DNA from: Arenicola marina
Lineage: Eukaryota; Annelida; Polychaeta; Arenicolidae
DNA: 64,000 bases
NCBI GenBank assembly: GCA_964019135.1
Contig: OZ025255.1
Location: 26,079,708 to 26,143,707 of the forward strand
Reading direction: 5' to 3'
The translations under genes and the position numbers were made by a program. The notes under the pieces are model-generated. The model had not been told where the DNA came from, did not search any database, and was given only the letters and a program-made list of their open reading frames with translations. Positions 1 to 9,809 of this stretch are shown here, piece after piece. The first letter of the stretch is position 1, and each line of letters begins with the position of its first letter.

Positions 1-109
1 CCGATTTAATTCACTCGTGAGACTGGCTGAAGAAGGTTTCCGAAGGGATCCTAATTTGGACGCAGGCAGAAATAAGCCACGTACATAAAACTACTAACTG
101 TGGTTTGAG

Positions 110-700
110 TATCAAGTTGTTTAGCATATTATTTGCAGATGACTCAACTTTTTTATTACGGGAATGACATAGAAGAAAATGATCTTAACAGTAAACTTAT
201 AATTAGAGTTGGACAACATAAAGCATTGGCTCCAGGTTGATAAATTAACGCTTAATCGTAGCAAGACCAAAACTGTGATCTTTAAATCCCCTCGTAGCAA
301 AAGTGTCCATCTTATTCAAAGTTAAAATTTATTGAGCAGGTCTGGTGCATAAAGTTTTTAGGGGCTCAACTCGATAGTAGCATGCCCTACAAATAACATC
401 TACAATACATTAAATGCAAGATTGCAAGGGGTCTAGGGGTAATTACTCGGGCTCGGAAAGTGTTCACACATGATACATTGCGTAGCCTATATTTTTCATT
501 TGTTTATCCATATCTTGCGTATGCACAAGAAGTTTTGGATGCGGCTTATTAGACCAATTTACAGCCGTTGTTTTATCTTGCAGAACAGAGCTGTTCGCAT
601 AATTACAGGTGTCACAGCAATTAACTCGTCCTTAGTAAATTACAATAGGCGAAACATTATATTGATATATATTCTGCAAGATACGATGTTAAATTAATTA
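110..700 (+). mobile_element. Decayed LINE reverse transcriptase fragment (CR1/Jockey-like)
   Basis: Across shifting frames the translation shows the order of a LINE RT: LFADDSTF (catalytic FADD box, near 135-160), then DKLTLNRSKTKTVIF (near 240-285), then LYFSFVYPYLAYA (near 484-525) and LQNRAVRIIT (near 580-610). This order is typical of the RT palm and thumb of CR1/Jockey/L2-type non-LTR elements. Several frameshifts and stops break it, so it is an old copy. The 3' end resembles the end of the fragment near 14.4 kb (both contain a YN-R--NI--IYI-QD type ending), so the two probably belong to one family. No flanking duplication is visible, and the 5' side continues beyond the window edge. 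Confidence 0.85.
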
Positions 701-2860
701 CTTGTGGTAAAAAGCCTGCTACTGCGGCCCTTTTATATTAGTTTGTTGTTCTTTTTTTTTCCTTTCTTTTTTTGTGGAAGAGGGTTGTGGGGGTGAGTGG
801 GTAGGTATCTGTCTTTATCTACTTGTGAAGTTACACTTTATGTTAGCATATAATCTTCGGCTTCTGCTATTGTCTAGGTTATTTTTGTCCAAGTTTACGC
901 TAGATGCATACCTCTGGACAAACATTACACTACTACTACTGCTAACTGTGGTTACGGCGCAGTTTGCAAGACAAACTCATATAGAAGAAATTGAAACACA
1001 AATAGAGCGGCCAAGTAGATTGTCTGACTAATTCTGACAAGTGGTGACATTGCAGCACGCACAAGAAAATGCAATTGTTTATATCGGACAACAACCGAGC
1101 GAAAGATGTTTTTTTGTAATGCGCTGTATAATATATGATTTTTTGATAATGAAGGGAGGAAAACGTTTTGTATGTGGTGTTATCGAAAGGCGTCTTAGAT
1201 TTCCCAATTCAGTCTGCTTTGCTTAAACTGAAACAGCCCCTTTAATGTTGACAAGTTGCCTAGTTTATGTGACATGAAAGATTACCATTCACATTTAGCG
1301 GAACAGTATCATTTGCGTCAAAGTCAATGTGAAATAGGACCAAAACTAAGCTATGTGTACCGCGTCACCGATTTGTGGGTAGTCCACAAGTTTATTTCAT
1401 ATTTTTAAAGATGCAAAGCCGGCCTCAGGCAATTAATGTTAGTAAGTACAGATTTTGCTTCCACTAATCAAGCCATAAAATCACACAAATTCCGAAGCTT
1501 AAATGATTTGAGATGGAAGAAGCGGCTGGAACAGCTTTGAGGTATACCGGGTGAGAAAAAAATTTGTAGGCTTGGGGCCGAAATAAATAAAAAAAGAAAA
1601 ACAGGTCCGAGGCTCCTGGCATGACTATATTCCCAGCACATCGCGACTGGTCTTCGCATTCAGGGCCCGACAACCACGCCACCCGACAATACTCACCCCG
1701 GGGGTCTGAAGCTTATTCGATTTGTTTGCAACGTTATATTAAACAGTCTAACGCAACAATTTTGGTGAGCCCTGAGTGAGAATAAACGAAATTCTGGCAT
1801 AACTTTGGCCTTATGGTAAGTGCAAGGGAGGAGGTGGGGGTACACACGGATTTGCTACCACACACGCCTTTTGACAGTAAAAACCGACGAATTCAGCGAT
1901 AAATGGATGAGCGATTTCTTTCGATGAGAACTAGGTCCCCTCATTCGAAAAGCCGTGGGCGCAGACAGGGCAGGCCGGCCAGTGACCATCGAGTTTGTCC
2001 ATCGTGGGGTGTCTTTTTCTGTGGCTAGAGCCCTTCGTACTGCTGGCCAAAAAATAGTGGCCGTTTTACTTTCCCTCATAAACACCCACCGGCCTTTGCG
2101 AAAGTGTCCTACGGCATTGGGATTACAGATTCATTTGAGGGTCTCGGCGTAAACATAATATATGTCCACTGGTGATCGAGCCATGCAGCAAGCTTCCGGC
2201 AGGCGAGTTGAATCCACGCAATACTCACGCCACTTGTGAGGCCCGTCTTGAGATGTCTGAATCAACGGGGAAACGTTGGTACAGTTAGTAGCGTCGACAT
2301 TTTGTGACGGCAGCAGCGTTAACACAGCCTGTGTGCATGCACCCTGAGTGGAGGGCGGGATGCGGGAAGGGGTGCGGCGGGGGGGGGGGGAGTAAAAGAC
2401 CCACACCTAGGCACTTTGGGGCTGAAGCAGACTTCGCGCCGTCCGCGTTACACGCCCGGTTGCGTGCCATAGGCCTCGCAGTCGGTCACTTCCGGTGGAG
2501 AGTGGAACTAGCACAGTAGGGGGCGTTGTTGTCACGGCAGGCAAACTGACGTAGACACCCTACCGGCAGGACATGGTATAATGGATGGGCGGCCAGTGAG
2601 TGGGTCACCAGACTGTGGGTGGTTGGATGTGAACCTTGGGGGCTTTGAGAGTTTTGACGTATAGGTGGGTGTGGACTTTTGAGTGGATGGCTGCGAGACT
2701 CAATGTGTGGATTTCCCCATTCTACACACATTACTCTCTCAAGAAAACCTGGGTGGGCTGCGTTAAAGACTGAGTACTTTGTACGGCATTGACGTCAAGC
2801 TACTGATCAAACCGCAATGCAATGATAATCGCAATGCAAAAACATATATATTCCTCTTTC
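700..2860. other. Intergenic stretch, no supported gene
   Basis: Only short unconvincing ORFs occur on both strands. A G-run lies near 2380-2392. The stretch ends in a pyrimidine tract followed by CAG at 2871-2873, which looks like a splice acceptor, immediately before the 45-bp repeat. Confidence 0.5.
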
Positions 2861-2873
2861 CCCGTCCTCGCAG

Positions 2874-5165
2874 CTAACATTGGACACATCTCACGAGATA
2901 AACGACGGTAGCTCAAACCGCCACAGATCAAACGGTCGTAGAACAAGCGACTTTAGCTCAAACCGCCGCAGATCAAACGGTCGTAGAACAAGCGACTTTA
3001 GCTCAAACCGCCGCAGATCAAGCGGTCGTAGAACAAGCGACTTTAGCTCAAACCGCCGCAGATCAAACGGTCGTAGAACAAGCGACTGTAGCTCAAACCG
3101 CCGCAGATCAAACGGTCGTAGAACAAGCGACTTTAGCTCAAATCGCCGCAGATCAAACGGTCGTAGAACAAGCGACTTTAGCTCAAACCGCCGCAAATCA
3201 AACGGTCGTAGAACAAGCGACTTTAGCTCAAACCGCCGCAGATCAAACGGTCGTAGAACAAGCGACTTTAGCTCAAACCGCCGCAGATCAAACGGTCGTA
3301 GAACAAGCGACTTTAGCTCAAACCGCCGCAGATCAAACGGTCGTAGAACAAGCGACTGTAGCCCAAACCGCCTCAGATCAAACGGTCGTAGAACAAGCGA
3401 CTTTAGCTCAAACCGCCGCAGATCAAACGGTCGTAGAACAAGCGACTTTAGCTCAAACCGCCGCAGATCAAACGGTCGTAGAACAAGCGACTTTAGCTCG
3501 ACCCGCCGCAGATCAAACGGTCGTAGAACAAGCGACTGTAGCTCAAACCGTCGCAGATCAAACGGTCGTAGAACAAGCGACTTTAGCTCAAACCGCCGCA
3601 GATCAAACGGTCGTAGAACAAGCGACTTTAGCTCAAACCGCCGCAAATCAAACGGTCGTAGAACAAGCGACTTTAGCTCAAACCGCCGCAGATCAAACGG
3701 TCGTAGAACAAGCGACTTTAGCTCAAACCGCCGCAGATCAAACGGTCGTAGAACAAGCGATTTTAGCTCAAACCGCCGCAGATCAAACGGTCGTAGAACA
3801 AGCGACTTTAGCTCAAACCGCCGCAGATCAAACGGTCGTAGAACAAGCGACTTTAGCTCAAACCGCCGCAGATCAAACGTTCGTAGAACAAGCGACTTTA
3901 GCTCAAACCGCCGCAGATCAAACGGTCGTAGAACAAGCGACTTTAGCTCAAACCGCCGCAGATCAAACGGTCGTAGAACAAGCGACTTTAGCTCAAACCG
4001 CCGCAGATCAAACGGTCGTAGCACAACCGACTTTAGCTCAAAACGCCGCAGATCAAACGGTCGTAGAACAAGCGACTTTAGCTCAAACCGCCGCAGATCA
4101 AACGGTCGTAGAACAAGCGACTTTAGCTCAAACCGCCGCAGATCAAACGGTCGTAGAACAAGCGACTTTAGCTCAAACCGCCTCAGATCAAACGGTCGTA
4201 GAACAAGCGACTTTAGCTCAAACCGCCGCAGATCAAACGGTCGTAGAACAAGCGACTTTAGCTCAAACCGCCGCAGATCAAACGGTCGTAGAACAAGCGA
4301 CTTTAGCTCAAACCGCCGCAGATCAAACGGTCGTAGAACAAGCGACTGTAGCTCAAACCGCCGCAGATCAAACGGTCGTAGAACAAGCGACTGTAGCTCA
4401 AACCGTCGCAGATCAAACGGTCGTAGAACAAGCGACTTTAGCTCAAACCGCCGCAGATCAAACGGTCGTAGAACAAGCGACTTTAGCTCAAACCGCCGCA
4501 AATCAAACGGTCGTAGAACAAGCGACTTTAGCTCAAACCGCCGCAGATCAAACGGTCGTAGAACAAGCGATTTTAGCTCAAACCGCCGCAGATCAAACGG
4601 TCGTAGAACAAGCGACTTTAGCTCAAACCGCCGCAAATCAAACGGTCGTAGAACAAGCGACTTTAGCTCAATCCGCCGCAGATCAAACGTTCGTAGAACA
4701 AGCGACTTTAGCTCAAACCGCCGCAGATCAAACGGTCGTAGAACAAGCGACTTTAGCTCAAACCGCCGCAGATCAAACGGTCGTAGCACAACCGACTTTA
4801 GCTCAAAACGCCGCAGATCAAACGGTCGTAGAACAAGCGACTGTAGCTCAAACCGCCGCAGATCAAACGGTCGTAGAACAAGCGTCTTTAGCTCAAACCG
4901 CCGCAGATCAAACGGTCGTAGAACAAGCAACCTAAGCTCAAACCGCCGCAGATCAAACGGTCGTAGAACAAGCGACTGTAGCTCAAACCGCCGCAGATCA
5001 AACGGTCGTAGAACAAGCGACTGTAGCTCAATCCGCCGCAGATCAAACGGTCGTAGAACAAGCGACTTTAGCTCAAACCGCCGCAGATCAAACGGTCGTA
5101 GAACAAGCGACTGTAGCTCAAACCGCTGTACATCAAACGGTCGTAGAGAAAACGGCAATGGCTAA
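2874..5165 (+). CDS. Possible terminal exon encoding 15-residue basic repeats
   Basis: From a good acceptor-like site (pyrimidine tract then CAG at 2871-2873), one frame stays open through the whole minisatellite to TAA at 5163-5165, about 763 codons. It repeats a 15-residue peptide, consensus SNGRRTSDFSSNRRR, which is rich in Arg, Ser and Asn and resembles an RS-like low-complexity protein. There is no ATG at its head, so it would need an upstream exon. I see none, and no AATAAA follows closely. A second forward frame encodes an Ala-rich, helix-like repeat (QTVVEQATLAQTAAD). It continues beyond the repeat as EKTAMAKAAANVSATNQ but has a stop at 4934-4936 and an upstream stop at 2899. Substitutions between units are mostly nonsynonymous in every frame. 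The likeliest reading is a non-coding minisatellite that happens to be open, so this coding call is weak. Confidence 0.2.
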   Translation, partial: LTLDTSHEINDGSSNRHRSNGRRTSDFSSNRRRSNGRRTSDFSSNRRRSSGRRTSDFSSNRRRSNGRRTSDCSSNRRRSNGRRTSDFSSNRRRSNGRRTSDFSSNRRKSNGRRTSDFSSNRRRSNGRRTSDFSSNRRRSNGRRTSDFSSNRRRSNGRRTSDCSPNRLRSNGRRTSDFSSNRRRSNGRRTSDFSSNRRRSNGRRTSDFSSTRRRSNGRRTSDCSSNRRRSNGRRTSDFSSNRRRSNGRRTSDFSSNRRKSNGRRTSDFSSNRRRSNGRRTSDFSSNRRRSNGRRTSDFSSNRRRSNGRRTSDFSSNRRRSNGRRTSDFSSNRRRSNVRRTSDFSSNRRRSNGRRTSDFSSNRRRSNGRRTSDFSSNRRRSNGRSTTDFSSKRRRSNGRRTSDFSSNRRRSNGRRTSDFSSNRRRSNGRRTSDFSSNRLRSNGRRTSDFSSNRRRSNGRRTSDFSSNRRRSNGRRTSDFSSNRRRSNGRRTSDCSSNRRRSNGRRTSDCSSNRRRSNGRRTSDFSSNRRRSNGRRTSDFSSNRRKSNGRRTSDFSSNRRRSNGRRTSDFSSNRRRSNGRRTSDFSSNRRKSNGRRTSDFSSIRRRSNVRRTSDFSSNRRRSNGRRTSDFSSNRRRSNGRSTTDFSSKRRRSNGRRTSDCSSNRRRSNGRRTSVFSSNRRRSNGRRTSNLSSNRRRSNGRRTSDCSSNRRRSNGRRTSDCSSIRRRSNGRRTSDFSSNRRRSNGRRTSDCSSNRCTSNGRRENGNG
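2901..5152. repeat. 45-bp minisatellite, about 50 units
   Basis: The unit is 45 bp and contains GATCAAACGGTCGTAGAACA followed by a segment reading AGCGACTTTAGCTC. The register never slips: equivalent bases at 2941 and 5101 are exactly 48 units apart. Units differ by recurrent substitutions (CTTTA/CTGTA, CCGCAG/CCGCAA, CCGCCGC/CCGCCTC, ACGGTC/ACGTTC). A set of variants recurs in the same order in 3535-4060 and 4385-4830, so a block was duplicated within the array. Because 45 is a multiple of 3, three of six frames are free of stops in the consensus unit. Confidence 0.95.
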
Positions 5166-5179
5166 AGCTGCCGCTAACG

Positions 5180-5930
5180 TAAGTGCAACCAATCAAACCG
5201 CAGCATGTATATACAGATCACAGCATATTCGGTCGGCGAGCTAAACACGATTAGATCGCCAACCCGCGGTACAAGATAACTTCGCCGATAAAGCTCCTAT
5301 AGTAATAGGGTACTTGCCGTTAGCAGATACTTCCCTAACTTTGGATGAAAAGTAGTAATGGAGCCTTCGCATCGTACCATGATACAACAACAAAGTGCAT
5401 GGATGTGAATTATAGACATTATCATGGCAAATTGACTGACTGCCAATGAATATCTGACAGTCAAAATTTATCGCTGTCCCTGAGCATTCTCTTCGAGTCC
5501 ATGAACTGCACTGATGCTGCTGGATTACTATCTAATCTTATTGATATACCTCATCTACTTTCCCGTTGGCGTGCACTTACTGAAGACCGTCGGTGTCTAG
5601 GTTTTTTATGTAGTTCTCCGGTTACGTAGTAACGGATACAGAGCGTAATCGTTGAAAAGAATGTCGTATTTGATAAATCATGATTGGTACTAATTGTGCG
5701 AGTTACTGCTGGATCCAGTACTGCATGGCAGTCTATACCCCGCATCAGTACTCAGAGCTATCTAGAATTCGTTGGATTAATACACCCGAACCTTTTATGG
5801 AGATGTGATGGTGAGTGAGGGCGATGGGTTGTAGCAATTAAATACACATTTTGGATTGACAACTGCGGCAAGAAATGAGTTCATAAGACAATCAGCAAAT
5901 TGGCCTTCCAATTAAGGTATCAGTGTCTGT
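5180..5930. other. Spacer between two minisatellites, no gene seen
   Basis: A strong donor-like GTAAGT lies at 5179-5184 right after the 45-bp array. The rest is unique sequence without a supportable ORF, RNA gene or repeat. Confidence 0.5.
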
Positions 5931-8900
5931 AAGGACAACGCCGTCAGTCACTGTCAGGGTCTGTAATGACAACGCCGTCAGTCACTGTCAGGGTCTGTAA
6001 TGACAACGCCGCCAGTCACTCTCAGGGTCTGTAAGGACAACGCCGTCAGCCACTGTCAGGGTCTGTAAGGACAACGCCGTCAGTCACTGTCAGGGTCTGT
6101 AATGACAGCACCGTCAATAACTGTCAGGATCTGTAAGGACAACGCCGTCAGTCACTGTCAGGGTCTGTAAGGAAAACATCGTAAATCACTGTCAGGATCT
6201 GTAATGACAGCGCCGTCAGTCACTGTCAGGATCTGTAAGGACAACGCCGTCAGTCACTGTCAGGGTCTGTAAGGCCAACACTGTCAGTCACTGTCAGGGT
6301 CTGTAAGGACAACGCCGTCAGTCACTGTCAGGGTCTGTAAGGACAACGCCGTCAGCCACTGTCAGGGTCTGTAAGGACAACGCCGTCAGTCACTGTCAGG
6401 GTCTGTAAGGCCAACACTGTCAGTCACTGTCAGGGTCTGTAAGGACAACGCCGTCAGTCACTGTCAGCGTCTGTAAGGACAACGCCGTCAGTCACTGTCA
6501 AGGTCTGTAATGACAACGCCGTCAGTCACTGTCAGGGTCTGTAATGACAACGCCGTCAGTCACTCTCGGGGTCTGTAAGGACAACGCCGTCAGCCACTGT
6601 CAGGGTCTGTAAGGACAACGCCGTCAGTCACTGTCAGGGTCTGTAATGACAGCACCGTCAATAACTGTCAGGATCTGTAAGGACAACGCCGTCAGTCACT
6701 GTCAGGGTCTGTAAGGAAAACATCGTAAATCACTGTCAGGATCTGTAATGACAGCGCCGTCAGTCACTGTCAGGATCTGTAAGGACAACGCCGTCAGTCA
6801 CTGTCAGGGTCTGTAAGGCCAACACTGTCAGTCACTGTCAGGGTCTGTAAGGACAACGCGGTCAGTCACTGTCAGGGTCTGTAAGGACAACATCGTCAGT
6901 CACTGTCAGTGTCTGTAAGGACAACACTGTCAGTCACTGTCAGGGTCTGTAGGTACAACGCCGTCAGGATCTGTAAGGACAACGCCGTGAGTCCCTGTCA
7001 GGGTCTGTAAGGACAACGCCGCTAGTCACTCTCAGGGTCTGTAATGACAGCGCCGTCAATCACTGTCAGGATCTGTAAGGACAACGCCACCAGTCACTGT
7101 CAGCGTCTGTAAGGACCACGCCGTCAGTCACTGTCAGGATCTCTAAGGACAACGCCGTCAGTCACTGTCAGTAGCTGTAAGGACAACACTGTCAGTCACT
7201 GTCAGGGTCTGTAGGGACAACGCCGTCAGGATCTGTAAGGACAACGCCGTTAGTCACTCTCAGGGTCTGTGATGACAGCGCCGTCAATCACTGTCAGGAT
7301 CTGTAAGGACAACGCCAACAGTCACTGTCAGCGTCTGCAAGGACAACGCCGTCAGTCACTGTCAGGGTCTGTAAGGACAACGTCGTCACTCACTGTCAGT
7401 TTCTGTAAGGACAACACCGTCAGTCACTGTCAGGATCTGTAATGACAGCGCCGTCAGTCACTGTCAGGATCTGTAAGGACAACGCCGTCAGTCACTGTCA
7501 GGGTCTGTAAGGACAACGCCGTCAGTCACTGTCAGGGTCTGTAAGGACAACGTCGTCAGTCACTGTCAGTTTCTGTAAGGACAACAGCGTCAGTCACTGT
7601 CAGGATCTGTAATGACAGCGCTGTCAGTCACTGTCAGGATCTGTAAGGACAACGCCGTCATTCACTGTCAGGGTCTGTGAGGACAACGCCGTCAGTCGCT
7701 GTCAGGGTCTGTAAGGACAACGCCGTCAGTCACTGTCAGGATCTGTAAGGACAACGCCGTCAGGATCTGCAAGGACAACGCCGTCAGTCACTGTCAGGGT
7801 CTGTAAGGACAACGCCGTCAATCACTGTCAGGATCTGTAAGGACAACGCCGTGAGTCCCTGTCAGGGTCTGTAAGGACAACGCCGTCAGTCACTGTCAGG
7901 GTCGGTAATGACAGCGCCGTCAATCACTGTCACGATCTGTAAGGACAACGCCATCAGTCACTGTCAGCGTCTGTAAGGACCACGCCGTCAGTCACTGTCA
8001 GGATCTGCAAGGACAACGCCGTCAGTCACTGTCAGGGTCTGTAATGACCACGCCGTCAGTCATTGCCAGGATCTCTAAGGACCACGCCGTCAGTCATTGT
8101 CAGGATCTGTAAGGACAACGCCGTCAGTCACTGTCAGAGTCTGTAAGGACAACGCGGTCAGTCACTGTCAGGATCTGTAATGACAGCGCCGTCAGTCACT
8201 GTCAGGATCTGTAAGGACAACGCCGTCAGTCACTGTCAGGGTCTGCAAGGACAACGCCGTCAGTCACTGTCAGGATCTGTAAGGACAACGCCGTCAGTCA
8301 CTGTCAGGGTCTGTAAGGACAACGCCGTCAGTCACTGTCAGGATCTGTAATGACAGCGCCGTCAGTCACTGTCAGGATCTGTAAGGACAACGCCGTCAGT
8401 CACTGTCAGAGTCTGTAAGGACAACGCGGTCAGTCACTGTCAGGATCTGTAATGACAGCGCCGTCAGTCACTGTCAGGATCTGTAAGGACAACGCCGTCA
8501 GTCACTGTCAGGGTCTGCAAGGACAACGCCGTCAGTCACTGTCAGGATCTGTAAGGACAACGCCGTCAGTCACTGTCAGGGTCTGTAAGGACAACGCCGT
8601 CAGTCACTGTCAGGATCTGTAATGACAGCGCCGTCAGTCACTGTCAGGATCTGTAAGGACAACGCCGTCAGTCACTGTCAGGATCTGTAAGGACAACGCC
8701 GTCAGTCACTGTCAGGGGCTGTAAGGACAACGCCGTCAGTCACTGTCAGCGTCTGCAAGGACAACGCCGTCAGTCACTGTCAGGGTCTGCAAGGACAGCG
8801 CCGTCAATCACTGTCAGGATCTGTAAGGACAACGTCGTCAGTCACTGTCAGCGTCTGTAAGGACAACGCCGTCAGTCATTGTCAGGATCTGTAAGGACAA

Positions 8901-9808
8901 CGCCGTCAGTCACTGTCAGCGTCTGCAAGGACAGCGCCGTCAATCACTGTCAGGATCTGTAAGGACAACGTCGTCAGTCACCGTCAGCGTCTGTAAGGAC
9001 AACGCCGTCAGTCATTGTCAGGATCTGTAAGGACAACGCCGTCAGTCACTGTCAGCGTCTGCAAGGACAGCGCCGTCAAGCACTGTCAGGATCTGTAAGG
9101 ACAACGCCGTCAGTCGCTGTCAGGGTTTGTAAGGACAACGCCGTCAGTCACTGTCAGGGTCTGCAAGGACAACGCCGTCAGTCACTGTCAGGATCTGTAA
9201 GGACCACGCCGTCAGTCACTGTCAGGGTCTGTAAGGACAACGCCGTCAGTCACTGTCAGGGTCTGCAAGGACAACGCCGTCAGTCACTGTCAGGATCTGT
9301 AAGGACAACGCCGTCAGTCACTGTCAGGGTCTGCAAGGACAACGCCGTCAGACACTGTCAGGATCTGTAAGGACAACGCCGTCAGTCACTGTCAGGGTCT
9401 GCAAGGACAACGCCGTCAGTCATTGTCAGGATCTCTAAGGACAACGCCGTCAATCACTGTCAGGATCTGTAAGGACAACGCCGTCAGTCACTGTCAGGGT
9501 CTGTAAGGACAACGCCGTCAGCCACTGTCAGGGTCTGTAAGGACAACGCCGTCAGTCATTGTCAGGATCTCTAAGGACAGCGCCGTCAGTCACTCTCAGG
9601 GTCTGTAAGGACAACGCCGTCAGTCACTGTCAGTGTCTGTAAGGACAACATCGTAAATCACTGTCAGGATCTGTATGGCCAATGCCGTCAACCACTGTCA
9701 GGGTCTGTAATGACAACGCCGTCAGTCACTGTCAGGGTCTGTAAGGACATAGCTGACAATCACTGTCAGAATCTGTAAGGACAACACCGTCAATTTCTGT
9801 CAGCTTCA
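5930..9808. repeat. 34-bp minisatellite, about 114 units
   Basis: The unit is 34 bp, running GGGTCTGTAAGGACAACGCC then GTCAGTCACTGTCA, with many point variants and occasional short units. It has higher-order structure. A distinctive run of variants around 6104 recurs at 6648 (544 bp, 16 units). Another recurs from 8119 to 8401 (about 8 units). A four-unit block near 8794 recurs 136 bp later. The unit is not a multiple of 3 and carries stops, so it is not coding. It lacks the unique spacers of a CRISPR array. Confidence 0.97.
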
Positions 9809-9809
9809 A

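Noticed and set aside
2891-5158. 755-codon minus-strand ORF (repeating LVLRPFDLRRFELKS)
   Set aside because: A frame shadow of the 45-bp repeat with no start context or exon signals on that strand.
5930-9808. CRISPR-like array of short repeats
   Set aside because: Units are head-to-tail with no unique spacers, and the setting is eukaryotic.
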